Source: E44-bin88 sp034419075
Lineage (GTDB): Bacteria; Chloroflexota; Dehalococcoidia; Dehalococcoidales; BS750m-G39
Length of the DNA stretch: 64,000 nucleotides
Assembly: GCA_034419075.1 (NCBI GenBank)
Contig: DAOULR010000001.1
Coordinates: 12,235 to 76,234 of the forward strand
Reading direction: 5' to 3'
Position 1 is the stretch's first letter. Each line of letters begins with the position of its first letter. Under the pieces are notes generated by a model. It searched no databases and was not told the origin of the DNA. It saw only the letters and a program-made list of their open reading frames with translations. Positions 16,241 to 24,278 of this stretch are shown here, piece after piece. The position numbers were made by a program, and so were the translations under genes.

Positions 16241-18266
16241 CATTCTGGCTGCCATCTGCCTGGCCAACTTCCTCTGGATAATGCGCCTGAACAGCCTCTA
16301 TTGCCTGCCACCCGGATCCGATTCCTTTCACTGGTTGATGCACGCCAACGCCCTGGTTTCCGGCATGGGCTTCCCCATGTGGGACGAGGGGCTGTGGCAG
16401 TACCCGCCGCTGTCGCTGGTGTTCCTGGGGCTGTTCGCTAAGGTTTTCGGCGGTCTGTTCGGGCTAAAGATATTCGGGGCACTGGTGCTGGCCGTTCTGC
16501 CCTTCTCCTTCTTTGTCTTGGTGAGGAAGATGTTCGGCTCTTCGGTCGGCTTGGCGGCGGCGGCGTTTATGGCCATCACCCCCATCTTTTACGAGATGTG
16601 GGGCTACGGTATGTACCCCAATCTTTTCGGTTTCTCCATTCTATTTCTTACCCTCTTTACCATTATCAAGTTTATGGAGGAGAAAAACCGAAAGTGGGGC
16701 ATTATCGCCATAGCCATGAGCGTCATCCTCATGTTTTCCCATCACCTGACCAGCATTGTTTTTCTGGTATCTGTAATCTTATGGACAGTGCTTTGCCTAG
16801 CGACAAGGCAACGCGTCCGGGAGCTGGCGTTGGTCAGCGTGGCCGCTTTTATAACCTTCGGTCTGTACCGCACCATTGTCACGCCGCAGTTCACCATATT
16901 TAATCCCAGCGCGCTCTTCGTACTTACTGTGGACTACGATAGATTCCTCTGGGTCTTTAAACACCTGTCCATTTTCATCGTAATCGGCCTGTGTATCGTT
17001 TACAGCTGCTATCGTATCTACAAGAGCAAGCCCGCTTACTCGCTTATGCTTATTTCGCTGGTGGCATCCTCATTTGCTATAGCCTACGGTCTGCCCTTAT
17101 TCAGAATCGTCCTCGACCAGGCCAGGTTCTTAATCTTCAGCCTGCCCGCCTTTATTATCGGGGTGGCCTACCTCATCTATGAGATTAAGCCCTCGGCCCG
17201 AATCAAATCCCTGACTATAATTATCGTGGTGGTGGCGCTCTTGAGCGTCAGCGGCTATATCGGGGTGAGGACCAGCTGGGAAATAAATCGCTTCACCCGC
17301 TGCTCCAGCGCCGAGATTACCACGGCGCAGTGCGACGGCGACATCAAGGAAATGGTAGATTGGGTTAAGGCCAATACTGACGGAAACGATGTCTTTGTCG
17401 CCGAGCAGTATCTGTCCAAACCTATTATCGGGCTGGGGGAAAGGCGCGCCCTGGAGGCGATTAACCCTGCCTACCTTTTCATGGAAGGCGAAATCGAACG
17501 CTCAATAATTGCCGACAGCCTGCTCAACGCCAACTATGAGATTAACCACCCCTCCTTTAGAATTAGGGACCAGTACCCGTTGCAGAACCATAACCCTATT
17601 GTCGGGCTCTGGGAGCGCGGTTATTACCACGATATCATCTATTTCTCAGACGAGTTACTTCAGGTGGAATTGATAGAGGACGGCTATACCTTCATTGAGT
17701 CACCCCGCGCCCAGTTATCGGAATTGGAGTCGCCGCTATCCGTCAGCTATTTTAATCCTCGCGTGACCATCAGCCGGACGGTCGAGATTGAGGAGGGGGG
17801 CGTGCGCGTCATCTTCTCCGCCGAGCCGCGGGGCCAGGATGTAACGCTGGTCAGTATGACGGTATACGGCTGGCGGCCCTGGCATAATTATAACCTGAGG
17901 GAAATCATCTTCAGCGAACCAGAGCTTATTTTGGTCGACGATGATGTCAACGCCCGCATCACCCCCCAGGGTTATACCCAGTTGGACTACTATCTGGCTG
18001 ACCCGATTTATGAACAGGCGGGCTTCAGGGCCACCTTCGAGCCCGAAAATAACCATATCATAGCCGATTTCTTTATTCCCTACCGATATCACGCCGAGGG
18101 GGAGCCCCAGATATTTGAAGCAGAGAGGTTGATTGAGGAATATGGCGTCGCTTATTTCGCCGTGCTCAACGGGGACGAAAGGCAGACTTGGTTTTTGGAG
18201 AATAATCAGTATACTATAGTATATAGTAATTCGTCGATAACTATTTACGGCGCCAGACGAGGATAG
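16218..18266 (+). CDS. Multispanning GT-C-like membrane protein
   Basis: A membrane protein with roughly ten helices in its first 350 residues and a large hydrophilic C-terminal domain. The opening loop PPGSDSFHWLMHANALVSG after the first helix resembles the Asp-containing first external loop of GT-C glycosyltransferases that use polyprenyl-phosphate sugars. The first in-frame ATG is at 16281, but that would remove helix 1; the upstream frame reads KKPLVYSILAAICLANFLWI. AGGAG at 16205-16209 lies eight bases before CTG 16218, so I propose a CTG start. It overlaps the GT4 gene. Function as a sugar transferase is a guess from topology and context. Confidence 0.6.
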   Translation: MKKPLVYSILAAICLANFLWIMRLNSLYCLPPGSDSFHWLMHANALVSGMGFPMWDEGLWQYPPLSLVFLGLFAKVFGGLFGLKIFGALVLAVLPFSFFVLVRKMFGSSVGLAAAAFMAITPIFYEMWGYGMYPNLFGFSILFLTLFTIIKFMEEKNRKWGIIAIAMSVILMFSHHLTSIVFLVSVILWTVLCLATRQRVRELALVSVAAFITFGLYRTIVTPQFTIFNPSALFVLTVDYDRFLWVFKHLSIFIVIGLCIVYSCYRIYKSKPAYSLMLISLVASSFAIAYGLPLFRIVLDQARFLIFSLPAFIIGVAYLIYEIKPSARIKSLTIIIVVVALLSVSGYIGVRTSWEINRFTRCSSAEITTAQCDGDIKEMVDWVKANTDGNDVFVAEQYLSKPIIGLGERRALEAINPAYLFMEGEIERSIIADSLLNANYEINHPSFRIRDQYPLQNHNPIVGLWERGYYHDIIYFSDELLQVELIEDGYTFIESPRAQLSELESPLSVSYFNPRVTISRTVEIEEGGVRVIFSAEPRGQDVTLVSMTVYGWRPWHNYNLREIIFSEPELILVDDDVNARITPQGYTQLDYYLADPIYEQAGFRATFEPENNHIIADFFIPYRYHAEGEPQIFEAERLIEEYGVAYFAVLNGDERQTWFLENNQYTIVYSNSSITIYGARRG

Positions 18267-18278
18267 CAAGGAGGTGGC

Positions 18279-18434
18279 ATGTCACTACAGATACAGCCAT
18301 ACTACGAGATACTCCCCCCTTTCTGGACGGCTAAGACGATAGGCTTTATCGCCCTGGGTGCTGCGGCTGTCTGTGCCATAGGTTACTTGATTTACCTCTA
18401 CCATGATAGAATCGCCGACTTTTTCCGGCGCTGA
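18279..18434 (+). CDS. Small single-helix membrane protein
   Basis: A 51-residue protein preceded by AAGGAGGTGG, a near-perfect ribosome site. It begins MSLQIQPYYEILPPFW, has one hydrophobic helix (about IGFIALGAAAVCAIGYLIYL) and ends with a short basic amphipathic tail (DRIADFFRR). It lies between the GT-C-like gene and the SMR/EamA-like gene in the same direction. I do not recognise a family; the good ribosome site and membrane helix support a real gene, possibly an accessory subunit of the neighbouring membrane proteins. Confidence 0.65.
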   Translation: MSLQIQPYYEILPPFWTAKTIGFIALGAAAVCAIGYLIYLYHDRIADFFRR

Positions 18435-18461
18435 TAAGAAAGTTCTGTCTGGGGGAGCGAA

Positions 18462-18815
18462 ATGTTTGCCGTTTTGATTAACGTCTCCTTTGCCGTGCTG
18501 GCGGCGGTGGGTACAGTGAGCCTGGGGCTGGCTTTCCGACAGCGTGGGGCCCTGGAGCTGTCGGTGCCCTATCTCTGGTCGCTGGTGACCAATAAATGGT
18601 TCATATTGGCCCTGGTGCTGGGCTTTAGCTCGCTGTTTTTCCGCTACGCACTTTTGAAATTCCAGGGGCTGGCCCAGTCCTCCTACTATCTGCAAACATC
18701 CCTGATTGCCGTCTATATCCTATCCTTTTTCGTTTTGGGGGAGCAGTTTACGATTAAAATGGGTATCGGCGCTATCCTTATACTAGGTGGAGTTACCCTT
18801 ATCGGTATAGGCTGA
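18462..18815 (+). CDS. Small four-helix SMR/EamA-like transporter
   Basis: A 117-residue protein with four hydrophobic helices and the typical end GEQFTIKMGIGAILILGGVTLIGIG of the small-multidrug-resistance/EamA superfamily. Half-size proteins of this kind act as dimers; ArnE/ArnF, for example, flip lipid-linked sugars. Sitting between GT-C-like and methyltransferase genes, a role in moving a lipid-linked glycan across the membrane is plausible, but the substrate is unknown. Its TGA overlaps the next ATG. Confidence 0.65.
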   Translation: MFAVLINVSFAVLAAVGTVSLGLAFRQRGALELSVPYLWSLVTNKWFILALVLGFSSLFFRYALLKFQGLAQSSYYLQTSLIAVYILSFFVLGEQFTIKMGIGAILILGGVTLIGIG

Positions 18816-19408
18816 TGACGGAGTGGGACGCTTTCTGGGAGAAGAGAACCAAGCGGGAAAAGACGTTAAACCGTCTGGGAGTTATTTTTAACCGCGCTTT
18901 TGCCCGACACATCGCCCGCTACATGAAGGCAAATTGCTCTGGTGGGCCGATCCTGGAGATAGGAGTGGGGCGGGGGGTCTGTTCCAAGACGCTCAGCCAA
19001 ATGGGCTATGACTGCACCGGCGTCGATAATTCGGAGTTTGCCTTAAAACTAGCTAAGAAGGAAAACCTCAACGCCATTTTTGCCGATGCTCGCCAGCTTC
19101 CTTTCGGCTCGAAAACGTTTGAGGTGGCTTTCAGCCAGGGATTGCTGGAACACCTTTCTCCCAATGACAGGCTTGTCGTCTTGAGCGAGATGCGCCGCGT
19201 GGCCCATGTCGTCATCAATTCGGTGCCGATGAAATACGGGGTGATGGATATTGGGGAGAGGGCTTTCCGCTGTTTCGGCCGGAAGTGGCCTTATCCAGAT
19301 GAGAAGAAGTATAAAAAATCCGAGTTTGTCGAATTGATGACAACCTGTTTTAAAACGGTGAGAGTTGAGCAGTTCTGGTGCGTGGACTGGATAGCCTATT
19401 GTAAGTGA
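18815..19408 (+). CDS. Class I SAM-dependent methyltransferase
   Basis: A 197-residue protein with SAM-binding motif I (ILEIGVGRG, about residues 47-55), the acidic residue ending strand 2 (CTGVDNSEFAL), motif II (FADARQLPFGSKTFEVAFSQG) and LLEHLSP. The substrate is not evident; small methyltransferases of this type in glycan clusters often modify sugars or lipids. It is translationally coupled to the preceding gene by a TGATG overlap. It is the last intact gene of the island. Confidence 0.8.
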   Translation: MTEWDAFWEKRTKREKTLNRLGVIFNRAFARHIARYMKANCSGGPILEIGVGRGVCSKTLSQMGYDCTGVDNSEFALKLAKKENLNAIFADARQLPFGSKTFEVAFSQGLLEHLSPNDRLVVLSEMRRVAHVVINSVPMKYGVMDIGERAFRCFGRKWPYPDEKKYKKSEFVELMTTCFKTVRVEQFWCVDWIAYCK

Positions 19409-19494
19409 TTTTATATTTGATTTAGCCGTTATATGAGGAAGGGCAGTCTTTTCCCTTGAATAAAAAAGTCCGTTTTGTTCAATTTCGCAATAGC

Positions 19495-19523
19495 TTGATT
19501 TAAACTACTACCATAGCTACAAT
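19495..19523 (+). promoter_or_regulatory. Promoter of the truncated gene head
   Basis: TTGATT at 19495-19500 and TACAAT at 19518-19523 are 17 bases apart. A strong ribosome site (AAGGAGGT, 19549-19556) and ATG 19564 follow, so the remnant downstream has a full expression signal. Confidence 0.55.
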
Positions 19524-19563
19524 CCCATAAGGTAAATAAATACAGCTTAAGGAGGTAAAAAGG

Positions 19564-19660
19564 ATGAAACAAAGAGCACCTGCTTTACCAGATTCCCCAA
19601 CCTTCCAACAGCTTTGGGATGCTCTTGGCTCAAAGCTAATTGAAGCCGCACAGGAGCGAT
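19564..19660 (+). pseudogene. 5' head of a gene truncated at the right repeat
   Basis: About 32 codons starting MKQRAPALPDSPTFQQLWDA follow a consensus-like promoter and a perfect AGGAGGT ribosome site, then run straight into the tRNA-derived repeat at 19661. Reading on would only translate tRNA-like sequence. I take this as the beginning of a real gene cut off when the att-like repeat was formed. It could be the head of the lost integrase or of another element gene, but nothing in the short peptide proves that. Confidence 0.5.
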
Positions 19661-19821
19661 TGCTTTACACGCAGGGGGTCAGAGGTTCAAGTCCTCTACC
19701 GCCCACATCCATCCCCTCCAGGACTTGCACATCTACCCCTTTTCTCCTCGCACCTCCCGATGGTCAAGTCCCCTACCGCCTTTACTCACCACTCCACCAG
19801 GGATGCAAGTCCTCTACCGCC
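19661..19821 (+). repeat. Right direct repeat with extra tRNA-Val 3' scars
   Basis: 19661-19780 matches 11214-11333. It contains the tRNA 3' end (TTCAAGTCCTCTACCGCCC, ending 19704), a second decayed copy (GTCAAGTCCCCTACCGCC, to 19780), and beyond the repeat a third (TGCAAGTCCTCTACCGCC, to 19821). The stacked copies look like footprints of more than one integration or excision. The stretch to the next gene at 19865 holds nothing else. Confidence 0.85.
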
Positions 19822-19864
19822 TCTCATCACTTGGGCCACCATCAGAAACGCAGTGTAGCCTGCC

Positions 19865-20290
19865 TTAAGAGATACCCAATGCTTGGGAAGCTTTTTCGAT
19901 ATCGGGTGGCTTAACCCAGAGGATGGCTCCATAACGCCAGTCGCCGGTGTCAATGGCTTGCATGGCTGTGATGTTGACCCCGGCTTGTTCTAGCTTGCCA
20001 AGTATGTCGGCGACAGCACCTACGTGTTCCCACTCCCAAACCAGGAAAGCAACCTTTGGTCCCACCAGCTTGACCCCTGCTTTTTGTGCCGCCGCAACGA
20101 GGGCATCTCCGCTGGATGGCACGAGGTCGAGCTGACTACGCTGCTCGCTCAATGGGAAACCATTGAAAGCGATCAGATTGACACCTTGTCCCTTGAGTAC
20201 CTTGAAAACCTTAGCCGCCGCTCCAGCCTTATTGGGAACCACAGTGTAGTAGTAATTAATACGCTCAATACGCTGCTCAACACTGCTCAT
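19865..20290 (-). CDS. ACT-domain regulatory protein
   Basis: A 141-residue protein with two ACT-like modules, the first with INYYYTVVPNKAGAAAKVF and the second with EWEHVGAVADILGKLEQAGVN followed by ITAMQAIDTGDWRYGAILWV. ACT domains bind amino acids or other small ligands. The start at 20290 is preceded by AGGAGG at 8 bases; an upstream in-frame GTG adds only three residues. No catalytic domain is attached. It is divergent from the Old-Yellow-Enzyme gene. Its specific role is unknown. Confidence 0.75.
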   Translation of the reverse strand: MSSVEQRIERINYYYTVVPNKAGAAAKVFKVLKGQGVNLIAFNGFPLSEQRSQLDLVPSSGDALVAAAQKAGVKLVGPKVAFLVWEWEHVGAVADILGKLEQAGVNITAMQAIDTGDWRYGAILWVKPPDIEKASQALGIS

Positions 20291-20452
20291 GGCAGGCACC
20301 TCCTGTGAGGAAATCGGCTTGATTTATCTTAGCTTATCATAGGCGGGTCGGGTTGTGTAGTCAAGCAAAAGCGTTCTACATTTCTCCATCACTCAGAATG
20401 TTACTCATGAAAAATGCGGCATGGATGTGGCTTAATCCCGTTTCTCCTCGTA

Positions 20453-20461
20453 TGCTATAAT
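20453..20461 (+). promoter_or_regulatory. Extended -10 promoter upstream of the first Old-Yellow-Enzyme gene
   Basis: TGCTATAAT at 20453-20461 is a perfect extended -10 (TG-n-TATAAT); the -35 region (TTAATC) is weak. The predicted leader is about 90 bases long. The rest of the 20291-20556 divergent interval shows no gene. Confidence 0.5.
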
Positions 20462-20556
20462 GGCTTTATCTCCAATTATGGTCGGAAATCATGGAAGAAA
20501 GCTTTTTATAACCAAATCATGGAAAGTTATTAAAGGAAGGATAAAATAATAAAGAG

Positions 20557-22656
20557 ATGAAAAGATTTGAAAAACTGCTCTCACCATACTACATAGGTAA
20601 GGTAAAGACCAGAAACCGGCTAATCAAATCAGGCGCGTCGACACTGTACTGGCACGACGATGAGCTCCATATGAACAAGACAATGCTAGCCTACTACGAG
20701 GCCATAGCCAGGGGCGGTGTCGGTCTATTGATAGTAGAATCCCCAACTATTGATTATCCTTCGAGTTCCCGCTGGAGCCAGATATACCGCTTTGACGATG
20801 ATAAATACATTGAGGGCATGAGCGAGCTGGTACAGGTAATCCACAAGCACGGCTGCCCGACCTTCATGCAGATGGTCCACCTCGGCCCCTGGCAGAACCC
20901 GCTGTTCTCTAACCAACCACCTATTTCCAACCTACCGCCAGTAGGAGCCTCGCCGGTCAAACTGGATTCACCGGGCGATTTTCAGCGTGACTTGATTAGA
21001 GAACTCACCATCCCCGAGATTAAGAAAATCGTGGATAAGTTTGCCTCTGCCGCAGTGCGGGCGCAAAAGGCTGGCTTTGATGGGATAGATATAAACGCCG
21101 GCAGCACCCATTTGATGCATAACTTCCTGTCTCCGTTCTGGAACCGAAGAAAGGATGCTTATGGTGGCAGCCGGGAAAACAGAGCCCGATTCTTAGCCGA
21201 AATCATCAAGGAAATCAAAAGTCGTTGTGGACAGGACTTCCCGGTCGCGGTCTGTATGAACGGCATCGAAATCGGCCGGACCGTCGGTGTCGATGACAAC
21301 CAGTGTATGACAGTTGAAGATAGCCAGGGGCTAGCCAGGATAATAGAGGCGGCTGGCGCCGACGCCATTCAGGTAAGAAATCAGTGGTTGGGCTACCACG
21401 TCGGCGGCTTTCTCCCTGACTACCTTTTCTACCCGGAGCCTCCCATCCCCCTGAAAGACTTTCCCAAAGAGTACAACGCCAGCCATCGTGGGGATGGAGC
21501 TAATATATACCTGGCCGAAGGCATGAAAAAGATACTATCCATTCCCATCATCGTGGTCGGCAGACTTGACGCTGAACTTGGGGAGAAAGTCCTGCGTAAA
21601 GGCCAGGCCGACTTTATCGCCACAACCCGGAACATCTTCGCCGACACCGAGTTTCCCAACAAGATTGCCGCGGGAAGATTGGAGGATATTGCCCCCTGCA
21701 CGCAATGCGGCACCTGTTTGGACCAGACTATCCAGATGAAACGGCGCTGCCGGATTAATGCGGCTATAGCCACTGAGAAGTATACCGTCGACCCAGTAAA
21801 GAAGCGAAAACAGGTAGTCGTGGTTGGCGGTGGGCCAGCCGGTATGGAGGCGGCCAGGGTGGCGGTGCTGAGGGGACACGAAGTAACCCTTTACGAGAAA
21901 TCGTCTAAGCTGGGCGGACTTCTCGACCTAGCGGCGCTGATAAAAGGAGTCGAGCTTGAAGACCTGCCCGGCATGGTCCGCTACCTTAGAACTCAGCTTA
22001 ATAAACTTGGAGTAAAGATAAGGCTCGGCAAAGAGGTTGATAGCTCGATAATCGAGGAGACCAAGCCAGATGTGGTCATCGTAGCCAGTGGCGGCACGCT
22101 TACCGTACCGGAGATAACCGGCATAAACAACAAGAATGTGGTCACGACTCCCGCTCTGCACCGTCGGGTGAAGCCATTCTTGAGACTTTTCGGGCCGAGA
22201 CTGCTGGGCTGGCTGACCAAATTCTGGTTGCCCATCGGCCAGAGGGTCGTCGTCATCGGCAGTGGCATACACGGTTTTGAAACTGCCGAGTTCCTGGTCA
22301 AGCGCGGCCGGAAGGTCACCATCGTGGACACCGCTGAGGAGCCGGGCGAAGGGATGATAGACTTCCGTCTGGGGTTATCTCTGGACTGGTTCGATAAAAA
22401 AGGGGTGACCCTGATTAACGGCGTTAAGTCTATGGAGATAACGGCTAAAGGGCTGAGCTTCGTTAGCCGGAAAGGGAAGAAAGAGACCCTGGAAGCCGAT
22501 AGCGTTATCCCCACCGCGCCGCTGACGGCAAACACCAGCTTATTTAAGAGCCTTGAGGGGAAAGCCCCTGAGGTTTATGCCATTGGCGACTGTGGCCAGC
22601 CCCGCATGATAGTAGACGCCATTGCCGATGGCTGGCAAATCGGTAATAAGATATAA
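20557..22656 (+). CDS. Old-Yellow-Enzyme/2,4-dienoyl-CoA reductase-type Fe-S flavoprotein (copy 1)
   Basis: A 699-residue three-cofactor oxidoreductase: an FMN TIM barrel (about 1-365, opening KLLSPYYIGKVKTRNRLIKS), a 4Fe-4S site with four Cys (CTQCGTCLDQ ... RRCRIN, about 380-398), and an FAD/NAD(P)H domain (VVVVGGGPAGMEAA near 422; a second GxGxxG in VIGSGIHGFETA). This is the architecture of FadH, trimethylamine dehydrogenase and the bile-acid enzymes BaiCD/BaiH, which reduce or oxidise enone-type double bonds. A SnoaL-fold gene follows. The substrate is probably a CoA-bound or free alicyclic enone, by context. A paralogue lies at 44693-46780. Confidence 0.88.
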   Translation: MKRFEKLLSPYYIGKVKTRNRLIKSGASTLYWHDDELHMNKTMLAYYEAIARGGVGLLIVESPTIDYPSSSRWSQIYRFDDDKYIEGMSELVQVIHKHGCPTFMQMVHLGPWQNPLFSNQPPISNLPPVGASPVKLDSPGDFQRDLIRELTIPEIKKIVDKFASAAVRAQKAGFDGIDINAGSTHLMHNFLSPFWNRRKDAYGGSRENRARFLAEIIKEIKSRCGQDFPVAVCMNGIEIGRTVGVDDNQCMTVEDSQGLARIIEAAGADAIQVRNQWLGYHVGGFLPDYLFYPEPPIPLKDFPKEYNASHRGDGANIYLAEGMKKILSIPIIVVGRLDAELGEKVLRKGQADFIATTRNIFADTEFPNKIAAGRLEDIAPCTQCGTCLDQTIQMKRRCRINAAIATEKYTVDPVKKRKQVVVVGGGPAGMEAARVAVLRGHEVTLYEKSSKLGGLLDLAALIKGVELEDLPGMVRYLRTQLNKLGVKIRLGKEVDSSIIEETKPDVVIVASGGTLTVPEITGINNKNVVTTPALHRRVKPFLRLFGPRLLGWLTKFWLPIGQRVVVIGSGIHGFETAEFLVKRGRKVTIVDTAEEPGEGMIDFRLGLSLDWFDKKGVTLINGVKSMEITAKGLSFVSRKGKKETLEADSVIPTAPLTANTSLFKSLEGKAPEVYAIGDCGQPRMIVDAIADGWQIGNKI

Positions 22657-22695
22657 GAAGAGAGCTAGCAAAAATTTCACGGAAAGAGGTGCGTC

Positions 22696-23202
22696 ATGAC
22701 CTTAGAGGAAATGGGAAAAAGGCTGAAGGCGGCCGAGGGTGCTCTAGAGGAGTTGGGCAAGAGGGTCAGGGTTACCGAGGATATTCAGGAGATTCACGAG
22801 CTACAAAGGCGCTATATTAATGCCCTGATATGCACCGAGTGGGACGATTGCGCCGACTGCTTTGCCGAAAACGCCAAGGTCGATGTCTACCTCCACGAAC
22901 CAATCGAGGGCAACGCCGCCATTAGAAAGTGGTTCAAAGAGGAGCTTTCCAAGACACATGCCGGCAAGGAAGGTGACATTGTCGTTCACCCCGTTATCAA
23001 AGTCGACGGGGACAAGGCCACTGGTAAATGGCTGCTGTATATGATGTATTGCTACCCCCGCACCGGGCAATCGCTATTCTGGGTACAGGGATTCTATGAT
23101 AATGAGTATGTAAGAGAGAACGGAAAATGGAAAATCAGCCTTATGTATTGGCGGGAGCGCATGGGGCTGCCCGGCAGCGGCCCGCCGGAGGGCCTTTGGT
23201 AA
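22696..23202 (+). CDS. SnoaL/NTF2-fold protein, BaiE-like (copy 1)
   Basis: A 168-residue protein with an N-terminal coiled segment and a SnoaL-like cone fold (IHELQRRYINALICTEWDDC, then VVHPVIKVDGDKATGKWLL). Tyr40, His98 and Arg153 occupy positions comparable to the Tyr/His/Arg trio I recall for bile-acid 7-alpha-dehydratase BaiE, so a dehydratase or isomerase role is plausible. It follows the Old-Yellow-Enzyme gene by 39 bases and shares its direction; AAAGAGGTG precedes the ATG. SnoaL folds have many functions, so the reaction remains open. Confidence 0.7.
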   Translation: MTLEEMGKRLKAAEGALEELGKRVRVTEDIQEIHELQRRYINALICTEWDDCADCFAENAKVDVYLHEPIEGNAAIRKWFKEELSKTHAGKEGDIVVHPVIKVDGDKATGKWLLYMMYCYPRTGQSLFWVQGFYDNEYVRENGKWKISLMYWRERMGLPGSGPPEGLW

Positions 23203-23221
23203 ATAAAACCGGGAGGGCACT

Positions 23222-24262
23222 ATGAAAGTTGCCGTGTATGAAGGAGAAAGGTCCCTAAAGTTGCAGGAGCGGCCAAAGCCAAAGGCCGCCCCCGGCGAGG
23301 TAATTGTCAAGATAAAGTACTGCGGCATCTGTGGCACCGATGTCCACGCTTATCTGCACGAAGGGCTGCTACCGCCAGGGCTGGTCCTGGGCCACGAGAA
23401 CGTGGGTACTATCGCCGAAATGGGAGAGGGGGTCGAAGGCTGGAAGGTAGGTGAGCGCGTGGTAGCTGGCCCTCCCGGAATGTGCGGAGAATGCTACTAC
23501 TGTAAGCATGGCTACCCCACCCTCTGTGAGACCGGCTTCAGCCGGACCAACGGACTCGCCCCGGGTCACGACGGCGGCATGGCGGAGTATATGAAGGTGC
23601 GCGAGCCGAAGACCATGCTGCACCGGATTCCCGATGAAGTCTCCTTTGAGGATGCCGTCCTGATGGATACCATCGCCGTGGGCCTGCGCGGAGTCCTGCA
23701 GTCTAAGTTCCGCTTTGGGGATAACGTGGTGGTGGTCGGCGCTGGCTCTATCGGATTGGGGGTCATACAGTGGCTGAAATTGGGCGGGGCGAGGCATATT
23801 ACCGTCCTCCAACCTTCCCCCCAGAAACGGGAGCTTGCCCTCAAGTTCGGTGCCGATGTGGCTTTGAACCCTCTGGAAGAAGGCGATGCCCTGGAGGGGA
23901 AGGTCAAAGCCTTCTACGGCGGCATCGGGGCCGATGTCGTCTTTGAGTGTGCCGGCACGCCCCAGGCAGTTAAGACAGCTCTAGAGGTCGTCAGGGGCGC
24001 TGGTCAGGTGCTGCTCCTCGGCGTAAGCGGCGAGGAGACGCCTTTAGTCGAGGCAATGCTGGTGCAGCGGGAAATAGAGCTTAAGGCCACTCTGGCCTAT
24101 GGCGAGGATGAAATTCGCCTGTGCCTTGATTTTCTAGCGCGGCGTCGCTTCAATACCGAGGGCATGGTGTCGGACATTATCAGCCTTGATGACATCGTGG
24201 AGAAGGGGTTTGAAAGGCTGGCAACAACCAAGGGTCTGGTAAAGGTCCTGGTGGCTCCATAG
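23222..24262 (+). CDS. Zinc-dependent medium-chain alcohol dehydrogenase
   Basis: A 346-residue NAD(P)-dependent dehydrogenase. Catalytic zinc ligands are visible as Cys37 (CGICGTD), His58-Glu59 (GHEN) and a later Asp/Cys region. Four structural-zinc cysteines lie at about 88, 91, 94 and 102 (GMCGECYYCKHGYPTLC). The Rossmann motif is VVVGAGSIGLG. Relatives include sorbitol/threonine dehydrogenases and 6-hydroxycyclohexenecarbonyl-CoA dehydrogenase. GGGAGG lies just upstream of the ATG, 19 bases after the SnoaL gene, so it is in the same operon. It probably oxidises a secondary alcohol to a ketone. Confidence 0.88.
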   Translation: MKVAVYEGERSLKLQERPKPKAAPGEVIVKIKYCGICGTDVHAYLHEGLLPPGLVLGHENVGTIAEMGEGVEGWKVGERVVAGPPGMCGECYYCKHGYPTLCETGFSRTNGLAPGHDGGMAEYMKVREPKTMLHRIPDEVSFEDAVLMDTIAVGLRGVLQSKFRFGDNVVVVGAGSIGLGVIQWLKLGGARHITVLQPSPQKRELALKFGADVALNPLEEGDALEGKVKAFYGGIGADVVFECAGTPQAVKTALEVVRGAGQVLLLGVSGEETPLVEAMLVQREIELKATLAYGEDEIRLCLDFLARRRFNTEGMVSDIISLDDIVEKGFERLATTKGLVKVLVAP

Positions 24263-24278
24263 CTTGGAGGCAACTAAT

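Larger units (their letters stand above)
11214..19821. mobile_element. Putative tRNA-Val-targeted genomic island
   Basis: The segment is bounded by two 120-bp direct repeats (11214-11333 and 19661-19780) that start at the anticodon region of tRNA-Val and run through its 3' end. It holds a secreted peptidase, envelope glycan genes and a truncated gene head. The geometry matches att sites of tRNA-integrating tyrosine-recombinase elements, but no integrase or relaxase can be seen, so it may be a decayed or mobilisable island. The identity as an island is inference from the repeats. Confidence 0.55.

Noticed and set aside
19564..19914. A 116-codon protein gene beginning at the strong ribosome site
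   Set aside because: After about 32 codons the frame is only tRNA-derived repeat sequence; I treat it as a truncated gene head.
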